In this document: positions 25,825 to 34,732 of the stretch, one piece after another
Layout of the letters: each line of letters opens with the position of its first letter
Numbering within the stretch: the first letter of the stretch is position 1
NCBI GenBank assembly: GCA_017307275.1
Contig: JAFKFK010000025.1
Coordinates: 1 to 64,000 of the forward strand
From: Alphaproteobacteria bacterium
Lineage (GTDB): Bacteria > Pseudomonadota > Alphaproteobacteria > Reyranellales > Reyranellaceae
Direction of reading: 5' to 3'
DNA: 64,000 nt
Made by a program: the position numbers and the translations under genes
The notes under the pieces: generated by a model
Told to the model about the DNA's origin: nothing
Databases searched by the model: none
Seen by the model: the letters and a program-made list of their open reading frames with translations, nothing else

Positions 25825-26403
25825 ATGATCGTGACAAAGGGGCGCCCTGTGCTTCTGCCGCTGATCTTGGCGGTGGGTCTAAGCGCCTGTGCATCCAACG
25901 CAGTCCAACCAGGCATCGTCCACACGACGGCAGGTCAGCCCGGCGTCGTGACAACCTCGTCCAGCGTGCCGCCGTCACCGGCGGCAGGTACTGTCTACAA
26001 TGGCTCGGTCGCCGGACCAGGTCGGGTCGTCTCGATCCGCGAGATCGCCCTGCAAGGCGGCAATGGCGGGTATCACAGCAGCGGTCAGGGAACCATGATT
26101 GGCGGTTTCTTAGGCGCCGCAGCGGGGGCGGCCCTCGGCGGCGCGATCGGCCAGACTGTGGGCAGTAGCCTTGTCGGCTTGCTCTTGGGCGCCGTCGGTG
26201 GCGCCATCGCCGGTAACATCTCCGACGGTCAGCAGTCGGGGGGACGCGGCATCGAGGTCGTGGTCCAGCGCGACGATGGCCAGAACGTCACCATCGCCCA
26301 GCGTGACGATGGCGATGTGCAACTCGGCGACCGGGTGCAGATCGTGCAGGATGGCCGGGGCGTTGCCCGGGCAGTGCGAGACACTTCCCGCGCCCCTGAC
26401 TGA
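25825..26403 (+). CDS. glycine-zipper lipoprotein (17-kDa antigen / SlyB-like), copy 1
   Basis: A 192-residue predicted lipoprotein. The signal peptide GRPVLLPLILAVGLSAC ends in the lipobox LSAC. Residues about 90-135 form a glycine-zipper segment ([32 protein letters not shown]), and the C-terminal domain reads RGIEVVVQRDDGQNVTIAQ...GDRVQI, as in rickettsial 17-kDa and SlyB/PcP proteins. It sits in the outer membrane and may help envelope stability. The ATG at 25825 follows GGAGG. A close paralogue follows 45 bp later. Confidence 0.87.
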   Translation: MIVTKGRPVLLPLILAVGLSACASNAVQPGIVHTTAGQPGVVTTSSSVPPSPAAGTVYNGSVAGPGRVVSIREIALQGGNGGYHSSGQGTMIGGFLGAAAGAALGGAIGQTVGSSLVGLLLGAVGGAIAGNISDGQQSGGRGIEVVVQRDDGQNVTIAQRDDGDVQLGDRVQIVQDGRGVARAVRDTSRAPD

Positions 26404-26448
26404 ATCGCTAGAATACCCCCGATAGAGTCAGTGAAAGGTCGTCATCGG

Positions 26449-26973
26449 ATGTTCGGTAAATGGATCGGCAAACGGGCCCTGGCCCTCGTGGTTCCGGCTG
26501 CGCTCGCGGCCAGCCTCGGCGCCTGTAATGGCAGCAGCGGTGCGGTCCAGCCGGGTGTCGTCAACACGTCGGCCCAGGGCGCCAGCTACCGCGGCGAGGC
26601 CGGGCGCGTGGTGTCGATCCGGGAAGTGCGGGTGCGCGGCCAGCGCGGCGGCATGAACGACGGCACGATGATCGGCGGCACGGTCGGCGCCATCGGCGGC
26701 GCGGCGGCGGGCGGTGCGATCTCCAATTCGGTGGGCGGCGCGGTCGTGGGCGGCGTGCTGGGTGCCGTCGGCGGCGCCATTGTCGGCACCGCGGTCGACC
26801 AGGAATCCACGCGCCGCGGCATCGAGATCACCGTGCAGCGCGACGACGGCCAGCGCGTGACCGTGGCGCAGTACGACGACGGCGATATCCAGATGGGCGA
26901 CCGGGTGGCGATCGTTTACGACCGCAACGGCGTCGCCAAGGTCGTGCGCGACACCAGCCGCCGGCGCGACTGA
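26449..26973 (+). CDS. glycine-zipper lipoprotein (17-kDa antigen / SlyB-like), copy 2
   Basis: A 174-residue paralogue of the preceding gene. The lipobox is SLGAC after a hydrophobic signal, then [10 protein letters not shown], which matches the AVQPGIVHTT of copy 1. The glycine zipper ([29 protein letters not shown]) and the C-terminal [31 protein letters not shown] are aligned throughout. A tandem duplication is the simplest origin. The ATG at 26449 was preferred over GTG 26431 because it starts nearer the signal peptide. Confidence 0.87.
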   Translation: MFGKWIGKRALALVVPAALAASLGACNGSSGAVQPGVVNTSAQGASYRGEAGRVVSIREVRVRGQRGGMNDGTMIGGTVGAIGGAAAGGAISNSVGGAVVGGVLGAVGGAIVGTAVDQESTRRGIEITVQRDDGQRVTVAQYDDGDIQMGDRVAIVYDRNGVAKVVRDTSRRRD

Positions 26974-27059
26974 TCCCGCCCTGCACGCCGGCTGCCGGTC
27001 CCGATCTCGGTCGCCAGCAGGTGGCCGAAGGTCGGCAGGGCCCCTATATAGGCCCCGCC

Positions 27060-28187
27060 ATGACCCGCAATTCCCTCGACCTCGAAAAGGCGCCCGGCGA
27101 CACCCGCGTGGTGGTCGCGATGTCGGGCGGCGTCGATTCGTCCGTCACGGCGGCGCTGCTGAAGGACCAGGGTTACGATGTTGTGGGAGTCACCCTGCAG
27201 CTTTACGACCATGGCGTGGCGGTCGGGAAGGCCGGTGCCTGCTGTGCCGGCCAGGACATCCGCGACGCGCGCCAGGTCGCCGACCGCCTCGGCATCCCGC
27301 ACTACGTGCTCGACTACGAGAACCGCTTCCGCAATGAGGTGATGGAGTCCTTCGCCGACGCCTATGCGCGCGGCGAGACGCCGGTGCCGTGCATTGCCTG
27401 CAATCGAACCGTGAAATTCCGCGACCTCCTTAAGACGGCGCGCGAGCTTGGCGCCGAGGCGCTGGCGACCGGCCACTATGTGCGCCGAGTCGCAGGTGAG
27501 GGCGGACCCGAGCTGCACCGCGGCGCCGATCCGGCGCGAGACCAGAGCTACTTCCTGTTCGGCACCACGCGCGAACAGCTCAACTTCCTGCGCTTCCCCC
27601 TGGGAGATCTGCCCAAGAGCGAGACGCGCGCCCTGGCCGAACGGTTCGACCTCGCCGTCGCCGACAAGCCCGACAGCCAGGACATCTGTTTCGTGCCGAA
27701 CGGTGACTATGCCTCGGTGGTTCAGAAGCTCCGGCCGGAGGCCGTCGAGCCCGGCGAGATCGTCGACATGGCGGGCAGGGTGGTGGGCCGCCACGAAGGC
27801 ATCGTGCGCTTCACCGTCGGCCAGCGCCGCGGTCTGGCACTGGGTGGCCGCGAGGGCACCGACAACGATCCGCTCTATGTCGTGCGGCTCGAACCGGCGA
27901 CTCGGCGCGTCGTGGTTGGGCCACGCAGTGCGCTCGGCCGGGACGAGATCGCGCTCTACGACGTGAACTGGATCGGCCCCGTAATGACGGGAGCGTTGGA
28001 CGTACAGGTCCGCGTCCGGTCCAGCCAGACGCTGCGGCCCGCAGCCATCGAGCTGACGGGGGCTGGTGCCGTCGTGCGCTTTGCCGAGCCGGAAGTGGGC
28101 GTGTCGCCCGGTCAGGCCTGTGTCGTTTACGACTCTGCCACGGGTAGCCGTGTGTTGGGAGGAGGGTTCATCAAGAGGTTCGAGTGA
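27060..28187 (+). CDS. mnmA: tRNA-specific 2-thiouridylase MnmA
   Basis: A 375-residue enzyme that puts sulfur on U34 of tRNA-Lys, -Glu and -Gln. Motifs: PP-loop SGGVDSSV (22-29), the catalytic-Cys region [13 protein letters not shown] (C111/C114), and the second cysteine in [11 protein letters not shown], followed by the C-terminal tRNA-binding barrel. The ATG at 27060 is chosen; it has no ribosome-binding site but lies 10 bp after TATATA (27045-27050), so a leaderless mRNA is possible. The stop overlaps the VOC gene (TGATG). Its sulfur donor is IscS, encoded upstream. Confidence 0.95.
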   Translation: MTRNSLDLEKAPGDTRVVVAMSGGVDSSVTAALLKDQGYDVVGVTLQLYDHGVAVGKAGACCAGQDIRDARQVADRLGIPHYVLDYENRFRNEVMESFADAYARGETPVPCIACNRTVKFRDLLKTARELGAEALATGHYVRRVAGEGGPELHRGADPARDQSYFLFGTTREQLNFLRFPLGDLPKSETRALAERFDLAVADKPDSQDICFVPNGDYASVVQKLRPEAVEPGEIVDMAGRVVGRHEGIVRFTVGQRRGLALGGREGTDNDPLYVVRLEPATRRVVVGPRSALGRDEIALYDVNWIGPVMTGALDVQVRVRSSQTLRPAAIELTGAGAVVRFAEPEVGVSPGQACVVYDSATGSRVLGGGFIKRFE

Positions 28188-28549
28188 TGATGAAGTTCGA
28201 TCACCTCAACCTTCCGGTCAGCGATCTCGACCGGTCGCGGAATTGGTACATCTCGATACTGGGCCTCAAGGTCGAATTTGAAGTCCCTGACCGGCGCACA
28301 GTTGCCCTTCAGGACGGCGAAGGCTTTGCGATCTTCCTGCAGGAAACGGGATCGCCCGTCACAGCCGGTGGCACTGCACTCTGGTTCCAGGTCGATGACG
28401 TCGACGCCACACATGCCGAATGGTCCAAGCGGGGCGTTGCTTTCGCGTACGGACCGCAGAAGGTCTTCTGGGGATACGGCGCGGAGCTGCACGATCCCGA
28501 TGGCTACGTCGTGCGTCTCTGGGATGCGCGTTCGATGAAGGAGAAATAG
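28187..28549 (+). CDS. VOC (glyoxalase/bleomycin-resistance) family protein
   Basis: A 120-residue single VOC domain made of two beta-alpha-beta-beta-beta modules: KFDHLNLPVSDLDRSRNWYISILGLKVEFEV and ALWFQVDDVDATHAEW...ELHDPDGYVVRLWD. His near the N-terminus and Glu near ELHDPDG are usual metal ligands. Family members include glyoxalase I, dioxygenases and antibiotic-binding proteins; the substrate is unknown. The start overlaps the mnmA stop, so it is translated from the same message. Confidence 0.87.
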   Translation: MMKFDHLNLPVSDLDRSRNWYISILGLKVEFEVPDRRTVALQDGEGFAIFLQETGSPVTAGGTALWFQVDDVDATHAEWSKRGVAFAYGPQKVFWGYGAELHDPDGYVVRLWDARSMKEK

Positions 28550-28600
28550 ACCACAGGCCTCTGTCATTGCCGCGTCACGGGTCGCCCCGATAAGGCCCGG

Positions 28601-29623
28601 ATGCACCACGATGATCGATCCCAAAGCCTCCTCACACGGCGCCGACAGCTCCGTATCACTGCAGGCCTTTTCGCCCTTGGCGCTGCGCCGTCTCTCGCGC
28701 CCTCTCTCGCACTGGCGCAGCCGGCCTTCTATCCAGCCAAGCCAGTCAAGCTGGTCATTCCGTATCCGCCCGGCGGCGGCACCGACATCACCGGGCGGGC
28801 GATGGCTCAGAGACTTTCGGAATTCCTCGGGCAATCCGTCGTCATCGAGAACAAGCCGGGCGCCACGGGAATGATCGGGGCGGGGAGCGTCGCGAAGAGC
28901 ACGCCCGATGGCTACACGGTCCTGTTCGGCGCGGCGAGCGAGATGGCGATCAACGCCAGCCTGTTCAAAAACATGACCTACGATCCGCGAAGCGACTTCG
29001 AACCGGTCAGTCTTCTTGCGACATTTCCCTTGGTTTTCGTGGCACCCGCCGCGACATCCCAGTCGCTGGGCCAGCTCATCGACGCGGCGCGGGCAAAGCC
29101 GGATACGATCAGCTACGGCTCCATCGGCAGCGGCAGCCCTCAGCATCTCGCCGCCGAACTCCTTTCGTCCATGGCGAAGGCAAAGTTCCTTCATGTTCCC
29201 TACAAGGGCTCGGGACCGCTGGTGCAGGATGCCGTTGGCGGCCATCTCAACATGGCGGTGAGCAGCGTACCGCCGGCGGTTCCTCTTGTCCGGTCAGGCA
29301 AGCTGCGTGCGCTTGCCGTGACGTCGTCGAAACGCTCGGAGGCCTTGCCGGATGTTCCGACGATGGCCGAGCTTGGCTTCCCCGGCTACGAGTTCAACAC
29401 TTGGGTCGGTGTTGCGGTGCCGAAGGGAACGCCGAAGGAGATCGTGGATCGCCTGCATGATGGCCTGGTTGCCGCCCTGACTGCCAGCGACGTGCAGGCC
29501 GCCCTGCGCGATCAGGGTGCGGTTCCGGCAGGCTCAACGCCCGAGCAGTTCCGGCAGTTCGTGCGCGCGGAAGTCGCGAAGAGCGACCGGATCGTTTCGG
29601 AAGCCGGCATACAGGCGGAATGA
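28601..29623 (+). CDS. Bug-family (tripartite tricarboxylate transporter) solute-binding protein
   Basis: A 340-residue periplasmic receptor of the TctC/Bug family. A signal region with TRRRQLRITAGLFALG has a Tat-like twin-arginine look. The mature part begins FYPAKPVKLVIPYPPGGGTDITGR and includes VIENKPGATGMIGAGSVAKS and PDGYTVLFG, all Bug hallmarks. Such proteins bind carboxylates for TctAB transporters or act as sensors; no tctA or tctB gene is nearby, so it is an orphan receptor. A weaker alternative is a simple Sec signal. Confidence 0.93.
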   Translation: MHHDDRSQSLLTRRRQLRITAGLFALGAAPSLAPSLALAQPAFYPAKPVKLVIPYPPGGGTDITGRAMAQRLSEFLGQSVVIENKPGATGMIGAGSVAKSTPDGYTVLFGAASEMAINASLFKNMTYDPRSDFEPVSLLATFPLVFVAPAATSQSLGQLIDAARAKPDTISYGSIGSGSPQHLAAELLSSMAKAKFLHVPYKGSGPLVQDAVGGHLNMAVSSVPPAVPLVRSGKLRALAVTSSKRSEALPDVPTMAELGFPGYEFNTWVGVAVPKGTPKEIVDRLHDGLVAALTASDVQAALRDQGAVPAGSTPEQFRQFVRAEVAKSDRIVSEAGIQAE

Positions 29624-29660
29624 CGATAGCCTCGGGCGCAGCATTGCCTATCATGCCGGC

Positions 29661-30932
29661 ATGACTTCATCGCGCCGCCGCCGAGCCATCCTGATCGTCT
29701 GCGATGGCTTGGGCGCAGAATGGATCAATACGGAGCGGACGCCCACTTTGGCGCGCTTGCAGGCCGCGCATCGCAGCGCCACGGATCATCGCGCCGTGTT
29801 TCCCTCGGTGACGCGCGTTTCGGCGGCGTCTATCGCCACGGGCTGCCATCCCGCGCGGCACGGACTCGAAGGCAACCAGATGGCGCTGTTCGAGGACGGC
29901 CGGCTCACGGTGCACAATGTCGGCGCGCCGTCCTTCCGGCAGACCATGCGGCAGGTCACAGGCCAGACGTTGCGCGTGCCGACGCTCGCCGAGCGATTGG
30001 CCGCGTGCGGCGGGCAGGTGGCCTACTCGAACGTCTCGCCGGGCGCGGCTTACTTCCTCGATCCCGATCATTTTGGAACTGTGCTGCACCGTGCCGGTTC
30101 CTTCGGTCCGGGCGGGACGGCGCTTACAGGCGCGGCCCATCTTGCGGTTAGCCACGATCTTGCCGGCGACATCGAGATGACGCGGCGCTTCTCGGCCGAG
30201 GTCGTGCCGTCGGACGCGCATGCGCTCAGCGTCCTGTGGCTCGCCAATCCCGATCTCACCTTGCATCACGAACCGCTGGGTTCGCCCGAGCATCTGCACG
30301 CCCTGAAGGTGACGGATGGGTTGGTCGCCGAAGTTCTCGACGCGGTGAGGGCGCACGAAGACCGCTTCGACACGTTGGTTCTGGTGGGATCGGATCATGG
30401 ACACGAGACGGTCGGCCGCTCCATCCACGTCGGCCACTGGCTGACGGAGAACGGCATGGAGGCCGATCTGCGGCACGGCCGGGTCGCGGTCGCCTCGCAG
30501 GGCACCAGCGCGCTAATCTACGCCACGGAGAAGGCGAGGCCCGCCCTCAACGAGGCGTTGGCCGACATGCGGAAGGAGCCGTGGGCCGGCGCGATCCTCA
30601 CCGGCGAGGCGCTGGCGGCGACGGGGCTCTCGGGGAGGATGCTGTCCGCGGCCGTCGATACCGCACGTCACGACGAGCGTAACGGTTATGGCGTCGCGGG
30701 AACGCGCTGGCTGGTCGAGGACGGAGAGGGGCCGCCGGAGATCGGTTGCGGCCATCATGGCGGGCTGGGGCCTCAGGAAACGCGGCCCTTCCTGGTGCTC
30801 GCGCATGCCGATTTCGGCCAGGGCCGGATCGAGCGCACGACCAGTCTGGTCGATATCGCCCCGACGATTCTGGGTTTTCTCGGCCAGCCTGCGGACAGTC
30901 TCGACGGTGCGGCAATAGCGGCTAGCCGCTAA
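29661..30932 (+). CDS. type I phosphodiesterase / nucleotide pyrophosphatase-like alkaline phosphatase family protein
   Basis: A 423-residue two-metal hydrolase. Metal ligands and nucleophile can be read: Asp15 (IVCDGLGAEW), probable Thr51 nucleophile in VFPSVTRVSAASIATG, GSDHGHE, and the late GCGHHGGLGPQETRPFLVLA. These place it in the alkaline phosphatase superfamily near the phosphodiesterase/nucleotide pyrophosphatase group, which cleaves phosphodiesters or phosphoesters. No signal peptide is seen at the chosen ATG 29661. A start further upstream would run into the Bug gene. Confidence 0.85.
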   Translation: MTSSRRRRAILIVCDGLGAEWINTERTPTLARLQAAHRSATDHRAVFPSVTRVSAASIATGCHPARHGLEGNQMALFEDGRLTVHNVGAPSFRQTMRQVTGQTLRVPTLAERLAACGGQVAYSNVSPGAAYFLDPDHFGTVLHRAGSFGPGGTALTGAAHLAVSHDLAGDIEMTRRFSAEVVPSDAHALSVLWLANPDLTLHHEPLGSPEHLHALKVTDGLVAEVLDAVRAHEDRFDTLVLVGSDHGHETVGRSIHVGHWLTENGMEADLRHGRVAVASQGTSALIYATEKARPALNEALADMRKEPWAGAILTGEALAATGLSGRMLSAAVDTARHDERNGYGVAGTRWLVEDGEGPPEIGCGHHGGLGPQETRPFLVLAHADFGQGRIERTTSLVDIAPTILGFLGQPADSLDGAAIAASR

Positions 30933-30958
30933 CGGCTGGGGAGGCGAATTTGCCTTTC

Positions 30959-30986
30959 TTGACAGGTCGCTGCGGCGCCGCATAAA
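30959..30986 (+). promoter_or_regulatory. promoter of tRNA-Met
   Basis: A perfect -35 TTGACA (30959-30964), a 16-bp spacer and CATAAA (30981-30986) lie 13 bp before the tRNA 5' end. The spacing gives a start near 30993, suitable for a short tRNA leader. Confidence 0.7.
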
Positions 30987-30999
30987 AGCGCGCACCCAT

Positions 31000-31076
31000 G
31001 GCTGGGTAGCTCAGCTGGTTAGAGCACGGCACTCATAATGCCGGGGTCGGCGGTTCAAGTCCGCCCCCAGCTACCA
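31000..31076 (+). tRNA. tRNA-Met (CAT)
   Basis: The 77 bases fold into a full cloverleaf: acceptor GGCTGGG with CCCAGCT (first pair G-U), D arm GCTC/GAGC, anticodon stem CGGCA/TGCCG with loop CTCATAA and anticodon CAT at 31034-31036, and T arm GGCGG/CCGCC with TTCAAGT. CCA is encoded. The D arm and variable loop resemble elongator tRNA-Met. A lysidine-modified tRNA-Ile2 also has CAT and cannot be fully excluded, but the acceptor and TAGCTCAG context fit Met better. Confidence 0.93.
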
Positions 31077-31082
31077 AATTCT

Positions 31083-31118
31083 GGCCCCCGGTCCATCACA
31101 GCCGGGGGCCTTTCATTT
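31083..31118 (+). terminator. rho-independent terminator after tRNA-Met
   Basis: A perfect 9-bp stem, GGCCCCCGG (31083-31091) with CCGGGGGCC (31102-31110), has a 10-base loop and is followed by TTTCATTT. Confidence 0.85.
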
Positions 31119-31145
31119 GCGCGCCGCCTGCGCCAGTTTAGGACC

Positions 31146-32168
31146 ATGGCCAACGGAAACACGCACCAGACCGACGTCGTCATCATTGGCGCGGGGCCCG
31201 TGGGCCTCTTCACCGTGTTCGAATGCGGCATGGTTCGCCTCAACTGCCATGTCGTCGACGTGCTCGACGATGCCGGCGGCCAATGCACGGCGCTCTATCC
31301 TGAAAAGCCGATCTACGACATTCCAGGCTTTCCGCGCATCGAAGCGGCAGAGCTGATCGTTCGCCTGAAGGCACAGGCATCGCCCTTTCGGCCGGTCTAC
31401 CATCTCGGCCAGCAGGTCCAGGCGCTCGAGCCGCTGACCGGCGGTTTCTGGCGGGTGACGACGTCGAAGGGCATCGTGCTGCAGGCCAAGGCGGTGATCA
31501 TTGCCGCCGGTGTCGGCGCCTTCGGTCCCAACCGGCCGCCGCTGGAAGGCATCGAAGCTTACGAAGGCAAGAGCGTCTTCTACTACGTGACGCACCGCGA
31601 GACCTTCAGCGGCCGCAAGGTGGTGATTGCGGGCGGTGGCGACACGGCGGTCGACTGGGCGCTGTCGCTGGCCGAGGTTGCGAGCCGCGTGACGGTGGTT
31701 CATCGCCGCGACCGGTTCCGCGCTGCGCCGGAGAGCGAAGCGCGGCTGAAGGCGCTGGCGAAAGCCGGCAAGATCGACCTCGTGGTGCCCTATCAGCTCC
31801 ATGGCCTCGAAGGGACCGCGGGACATCTCACGTCGGTGGTCGTGTCGACGCTCGATGGCGTCACCAAGAAGATCGCGGCCGACGTGCTGCTGCCGTTCTT
31901 TGGCTTGTCGATGTCGCTGGGGCCGATTGCGGAATGGGGGCTGGCGCTGGAGCGCAACCAGATCGAGATCGATCCTGCGACCTCGGCCACGAGCAAGGCG
32001 GGCATCTTTGCCGTCGGCGACGTCGTCACCTATCCGGGCAAACTCAAGCTGATCCTTACGGGCTTCTCCGAGGCCGCCATCGCGGCGCGCTCGGCCTATG
32101 CGCTGATCCGTCCCGAAACGCCGCTGCATTTCGAGTATTCGACGACCTCGGGCGTGCCGGACGCTTAG
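31146..32168 (+). CDS. TrxR-like ferredoxin-NADP+ reductase
   Basis: A 340-residue FAD/NADPH enzyme. FAD loop IIGAGPVGLFTVFECGM (about 13-30), NADPH loop IAGGGDTAVDWALSLAE (about 163-180) and FAVGDVVTYPGKLKLILTGFSEAAIAARSAY near the end are clear. The redox CxxC of thioredoxin reductases is absent, which separates it from TrxR and fits YumC-type ferredoxin-NADP+ reductase. It would transfer electrons between NADPH and ferredoxin, perhaps the ISC ferredoxin in the same window. ATG 31146 was chosen because upstream sequence is tRNA and terminator. Confidence 0.9.
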   Translation: MANGNTHQTDVVIIGAGPVGLFTVFECGMVRLNCHVVDVLDDAGGQCTALYPEKPIYDIPGFPRIEAAELIVRLKAQASPFRPVYHLGQQVQALEPLTGGFWRVTTSKGIVLQAKAVIIAAGVGAFGPNRPPLEGIEAYEGKSVFYYVTHRETFSGRKVVIAGGGDTAVDWALSLAEVASRVTVVHRRDRFRAAPESEARLKALAKAGKIDLVVPYQLHGLEGTAGHLTSVVVSTLDGVTKKIAADVLLPFFGLSMSLGPIAEWGLALERNQIEIDPATSATSKAGIFAVGDVVTYPGKLKLILTGFSEAAIAARSAYALIRPETPLHFEYSTTSGVPDA

Positions 32169-32186
32169 ACGTCAGCTTCGTTGACG

Positions 32187-33656
32187 TCACGTCACCGGGC
32201 GCGACTGCGGCAGGCGTTCGCGCGTGCCGTAGACGGGCGGCGCGAGTTGTTCGGCGGTGCGGCCCGCCCAGTCGCGCTTGCTCACTGTTTCGAGCCGCTT
32301 GCGCTGGCCTTCGATCAGACCGGCGGTCGCCGCTTCGACATCGACCGTCAGCACCTTGCCGTCGCGCACCACTTGCGTGCCATCGACATAGACGTGACGG
32401 ATGGCGCGGTCGCTTGCCGAATAGATCAGGCTGCGCACCGGCTCGTGCGCCGGCTGCATGTAGGGATGGCTCATGTCGACCAGCGAGAAGTCGGCCTTGC
32501 AGCCCGGCGCCAACCGTCCGAGATCGGGCCGGCGCAGGATCCTGGCGCCGCCGACCGTGGCCGCCTCGAAGGCATGTCGAGTCGTGCCCATCTTGTAGTT
32601 CATGGTGAAGACGCGGGCGAGGTAACAGGTCAGCCGGATCTCATCGAGCATGTTGTGCGGGAAGGTATCCGTGCCGATGCCGACGGTGATGCCTGCGTTC
32701 ATGTAGCGGCCGATCGAGTTCATGACCATGCCGCGACGCGCGAACACTGTCGGGCAGTGTGCCACCGACGCTCCCGAATCGCGCAGCCGCTCGAAGTCGT
32801 TGGCGTGCGGGTAATGGATCTGCGGATGGTCGTTGAGGAAGATGCCGTGGCCGATGATGAGATCGGGGCCGAGCACGCCGATCGAGTCCAGCCACTCGAT
32901 GGGCGTCTTGCCGTGTCGATGGACCATCTCATGGAACTCGACGACGGCCTGACAGGCATGCGTCTGCATCGGCAGGCCGCGCCGCCGCGCTTCCTGTAGC
33001 GCTTCCTTGAAGAAGCCTTCGCGGCAGGTGTCGATCTGCGCCGGGCCGACCATGCCCGAGATGCGGCCGCTCGGATGCCTTGCCGCGTCGTCGAGCGTCT
33101 TCATCGAGGTCTCGAAGGCCTTCTCGCCGGCCTTCTCGTCCCAGGCATATTCGACCGTGTGGCCGTTCTTGGTGAACCAGACACCCTGGCGCATCATCGG
33201 ACAGACGACGGCGCGAATGCCGGTCGAGGCGAGGTCGTCGACCCAGCCGTCGCGCGCCATCGACAGGTCGGTGATGGTCGTGACACCGCTCTTCAGCAGC
33301 TCCGATACGGCAACCTTTGACGAGGGGCCGGCATCCTCGGGATTGAGGCCGAAGACGGTGAGATATTCGTAGAGCGAACTTTGGCCGAGCTTGTCGCTGC
33401 CATACTCCTCGGTGAGCCCCTTGTTGGCGGGTTCCGAGAAGGGATGGCTGTGCACGTTCACCAAGCCGGGAATCGCCATCATCCCCTTGCCGTCGATGGT
33501 CGTGTCGATCGGGCCTGTGTAGCCCGGTCCGACGTGCGCGATTTCGTTGCCCCTGAACACGAGGTCGGCATCTTCAAGGTAGACGTGTCGCTGTTCGGCC
33601 TCGTCCCAGGCAACGATATGGTCCAGGCCGGCAATCTTGGTCGTCTTCATGTTCAT
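32187..33656 (-). CDS. amidohydrolase (AtzF/TrzN/cytosine deaminase-like superfamily)
   Basis: A 489-residue metal-dependent amidohydrolase of the chlorohydrolase/deaminase type. The metal-site HxH is VNVHSHPFSEP, then the later motifs GHGIFLNDHPQ, GASVAHCPTVFARRG and GIGTDTFPHNMLDE with its Asp. Family members deaminate or dechlorinate ring compounds such as guanine, S-adenosylhomocysteine or triazines. The start is ATG 33656 (MNMKTTK). It is divergent from the DapA-like/hydantoinase run, so it is probably part of the same ring-degrading island; the substrate is unknown. Confidence 0.88.
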   Translation of the reverse strand: MNMKTTKIAGLDHIVAWDEAEQRHVYLEDADLVFRGNEIAHVGPGYTGPIDTTIDGKGMMAIPGLVNVHSHPFSEPANKGLTEEYGSDKLGQSSLYEYLTVFGLNPEDAGPSSKVAVSELLKSGVTTITDLSMARDGWVDDLASTGIRAVVCPMMRQGVWFTKNGHTVEYAWDEKAGEKAFETSMKTLDDAARHPSGRISGMVGPAQIDTCREGFFKEALQEARRRGLPMQTHACQAVVEFHEMVHRHGKTPIEWLDSIGVLGPDLIIGHGIFLNDHPQIHYPHANDFERLRDSGASVAHCPTVFARRGMVMNSIGRYMNAGITVGIGTDTFPHNMLDEIRLTCYLARVFTMNYKMGTTRHAFEAATVGGARILRRPDLGRLAPGCKADFSLVDMSHPYMQPAHEPVRSLIYSASDRAIRHVYVDGTQVVRDGKVLTVDVEAATAGLIEGQRKRLETVSKRDWAGRTAEQLAPPVYGTRERLPQSRPVT

Positions 33657-33771
33657 TTTTTTCCGAAACTTGGCTCTCTTCGGGTAAGAACACTGGCCGA
33701 CCCGACGATGCTCGACAAGCGCCCCGCGGGTGGCATGATCGCTGCTAGAAGCGCGCCGAGGAGCGTCGACC

Positions 33772-34728
33772 ATGTCGTCAAACAAGCTGAATGAGCAGGC
33801 AAAAGGCGTTTTCATCATCGCGGCGACGCCGTTTACAGACGATGGCGCGCTCGACCTGCAGAGCGTCGATACGCTGACCGATTTTTATTTGGGCTGCGGC
33901 GTACATGGATTCACCCTGCTCGGGATGATGGGCGAGGCGCACAAGCTCACGGCCGAAGAATCGATCTCCGTCGTCAACCGCGTGATCGGCCGCGCGCAGG
34001 GCCGTCAGGTGATCGTGGGTGTGAGCCATGCCGGGCTTGAGAATGTACGGCGCCTCTCGCACGAGGCGATGATCGCGGGTGCTGCCGGCGTGATGGTCGC
34101 ACCGCCGCCGGGCCTCAAGGGCGACGAGGGCATCTACAATTACTATGCGCAGGTCTTCCAGGCGCTGGGGCCCGATATTCCGGTCGTCTATCAGGACTAT
34201 CCGCAAACCACCGGCATCTATCTGCCGGCCAACGTGTTCGAGCGTCTGGTCGACGACTTCAAGCAGCTCGTCATGCTGAAGCATGAAGATGCGCCGGGCC
34301 TCGCCAAGCTGACGCGCATTCGCGAAGGCGAGAAGAAGCCGGGCCGCCGCCGCGTTTCGATCCTGGTTGGCAATGGCGGCATCTACTATCCGCAGGAGAT
34401 GCGGCGCGGCGCCGACGGCGCCATGACGGGCTTTGCGTGGCCGGAGATGCTAGTCCAGGTCTACGACCTCTTCGCCCAGGGCAAGCCCGAGGAGGCGGAG
34501 GATCTGTTCGACATCTACCTGCCCCTGGTGCGCCACGAGGTGCAGCCGGCGATCGGTCTCGCGCTGCGCAAGGAAGTCCTGTTCCGCCGCGGCGCCATCA
34601 AGAGCCCGAAGCAGCGCGCGCCCGGCTCGTCGCTAACCGCGACCGACAAGGCAGAACTCGATTCGTTGATCGCACGCCTCGAACGGCGATTGGCCAGCGC
34701 AGGCCGTTTGCCCAAGGCGGCGGAGTAA
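33772..34728 (+). CDS. dihydrodipicolinate synthase family protein (DapA-like)
   Basis: A 318-residue class I aldolase of the DHDPS/N-acetylneuraminate lyase family. VFIIAATPFTDDGALDLQS starts the barrel, YQDYPQTTGIYLP carries the conserved Tyr, and LVMLKHEDAPG carries the Schiff-base Lys. The sequence is well separated from true DapA (the lysine-pathway enzyme), so another aldol reaction on a keto acid is likely. GAGGAG precedes the ATG. It lies 4 bp before the hydantoinase gene, which suggests a shared catabolic operon. Confidence 0.88.
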   Translation: MSSNKLNEQAKGVFIIAATPFTDDGALDLQSVDTLTDFYLGCGVHGFTLLGMMGEAHKLTAEESISVVNRVIGRAQGRQVIVGVSHAGLENVRRLSHEAMIAGAAGVMVAPPPGLKGDEGIYNYYAQVFQALGPDIPVVYQDYPQTTGIYLPANVFERLVDDFKQLVMLKHEDAPGLAKLTRIREGEKKPGRRRVSILVGNGGIYYPQEMRRGADGAMTGFAWPEMLVQVYDLFAQGKPEEAEDLFDIYLPLVRHEVQPAIGLALRKEVLFRRGAIKSPKQRAPGSSLTATDKAELDSLIARLERRLASAGRLPKAAE

Positions 34729-34732
34729 GGAC

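Noticed and set aside
31146..32168. Thioredoxin reductase
   Set aside because: The FAD/NADPH enzyme lacks the redox CxxC, so it is better called a TrxR-like ferredoxin-NADP reductase.
33772..34728. Lysine-pathway DapA
   Set aside because: The sequence belongs to the broader aldolase family and lies in a catabolic island, so the biosynthetic role is not supported.
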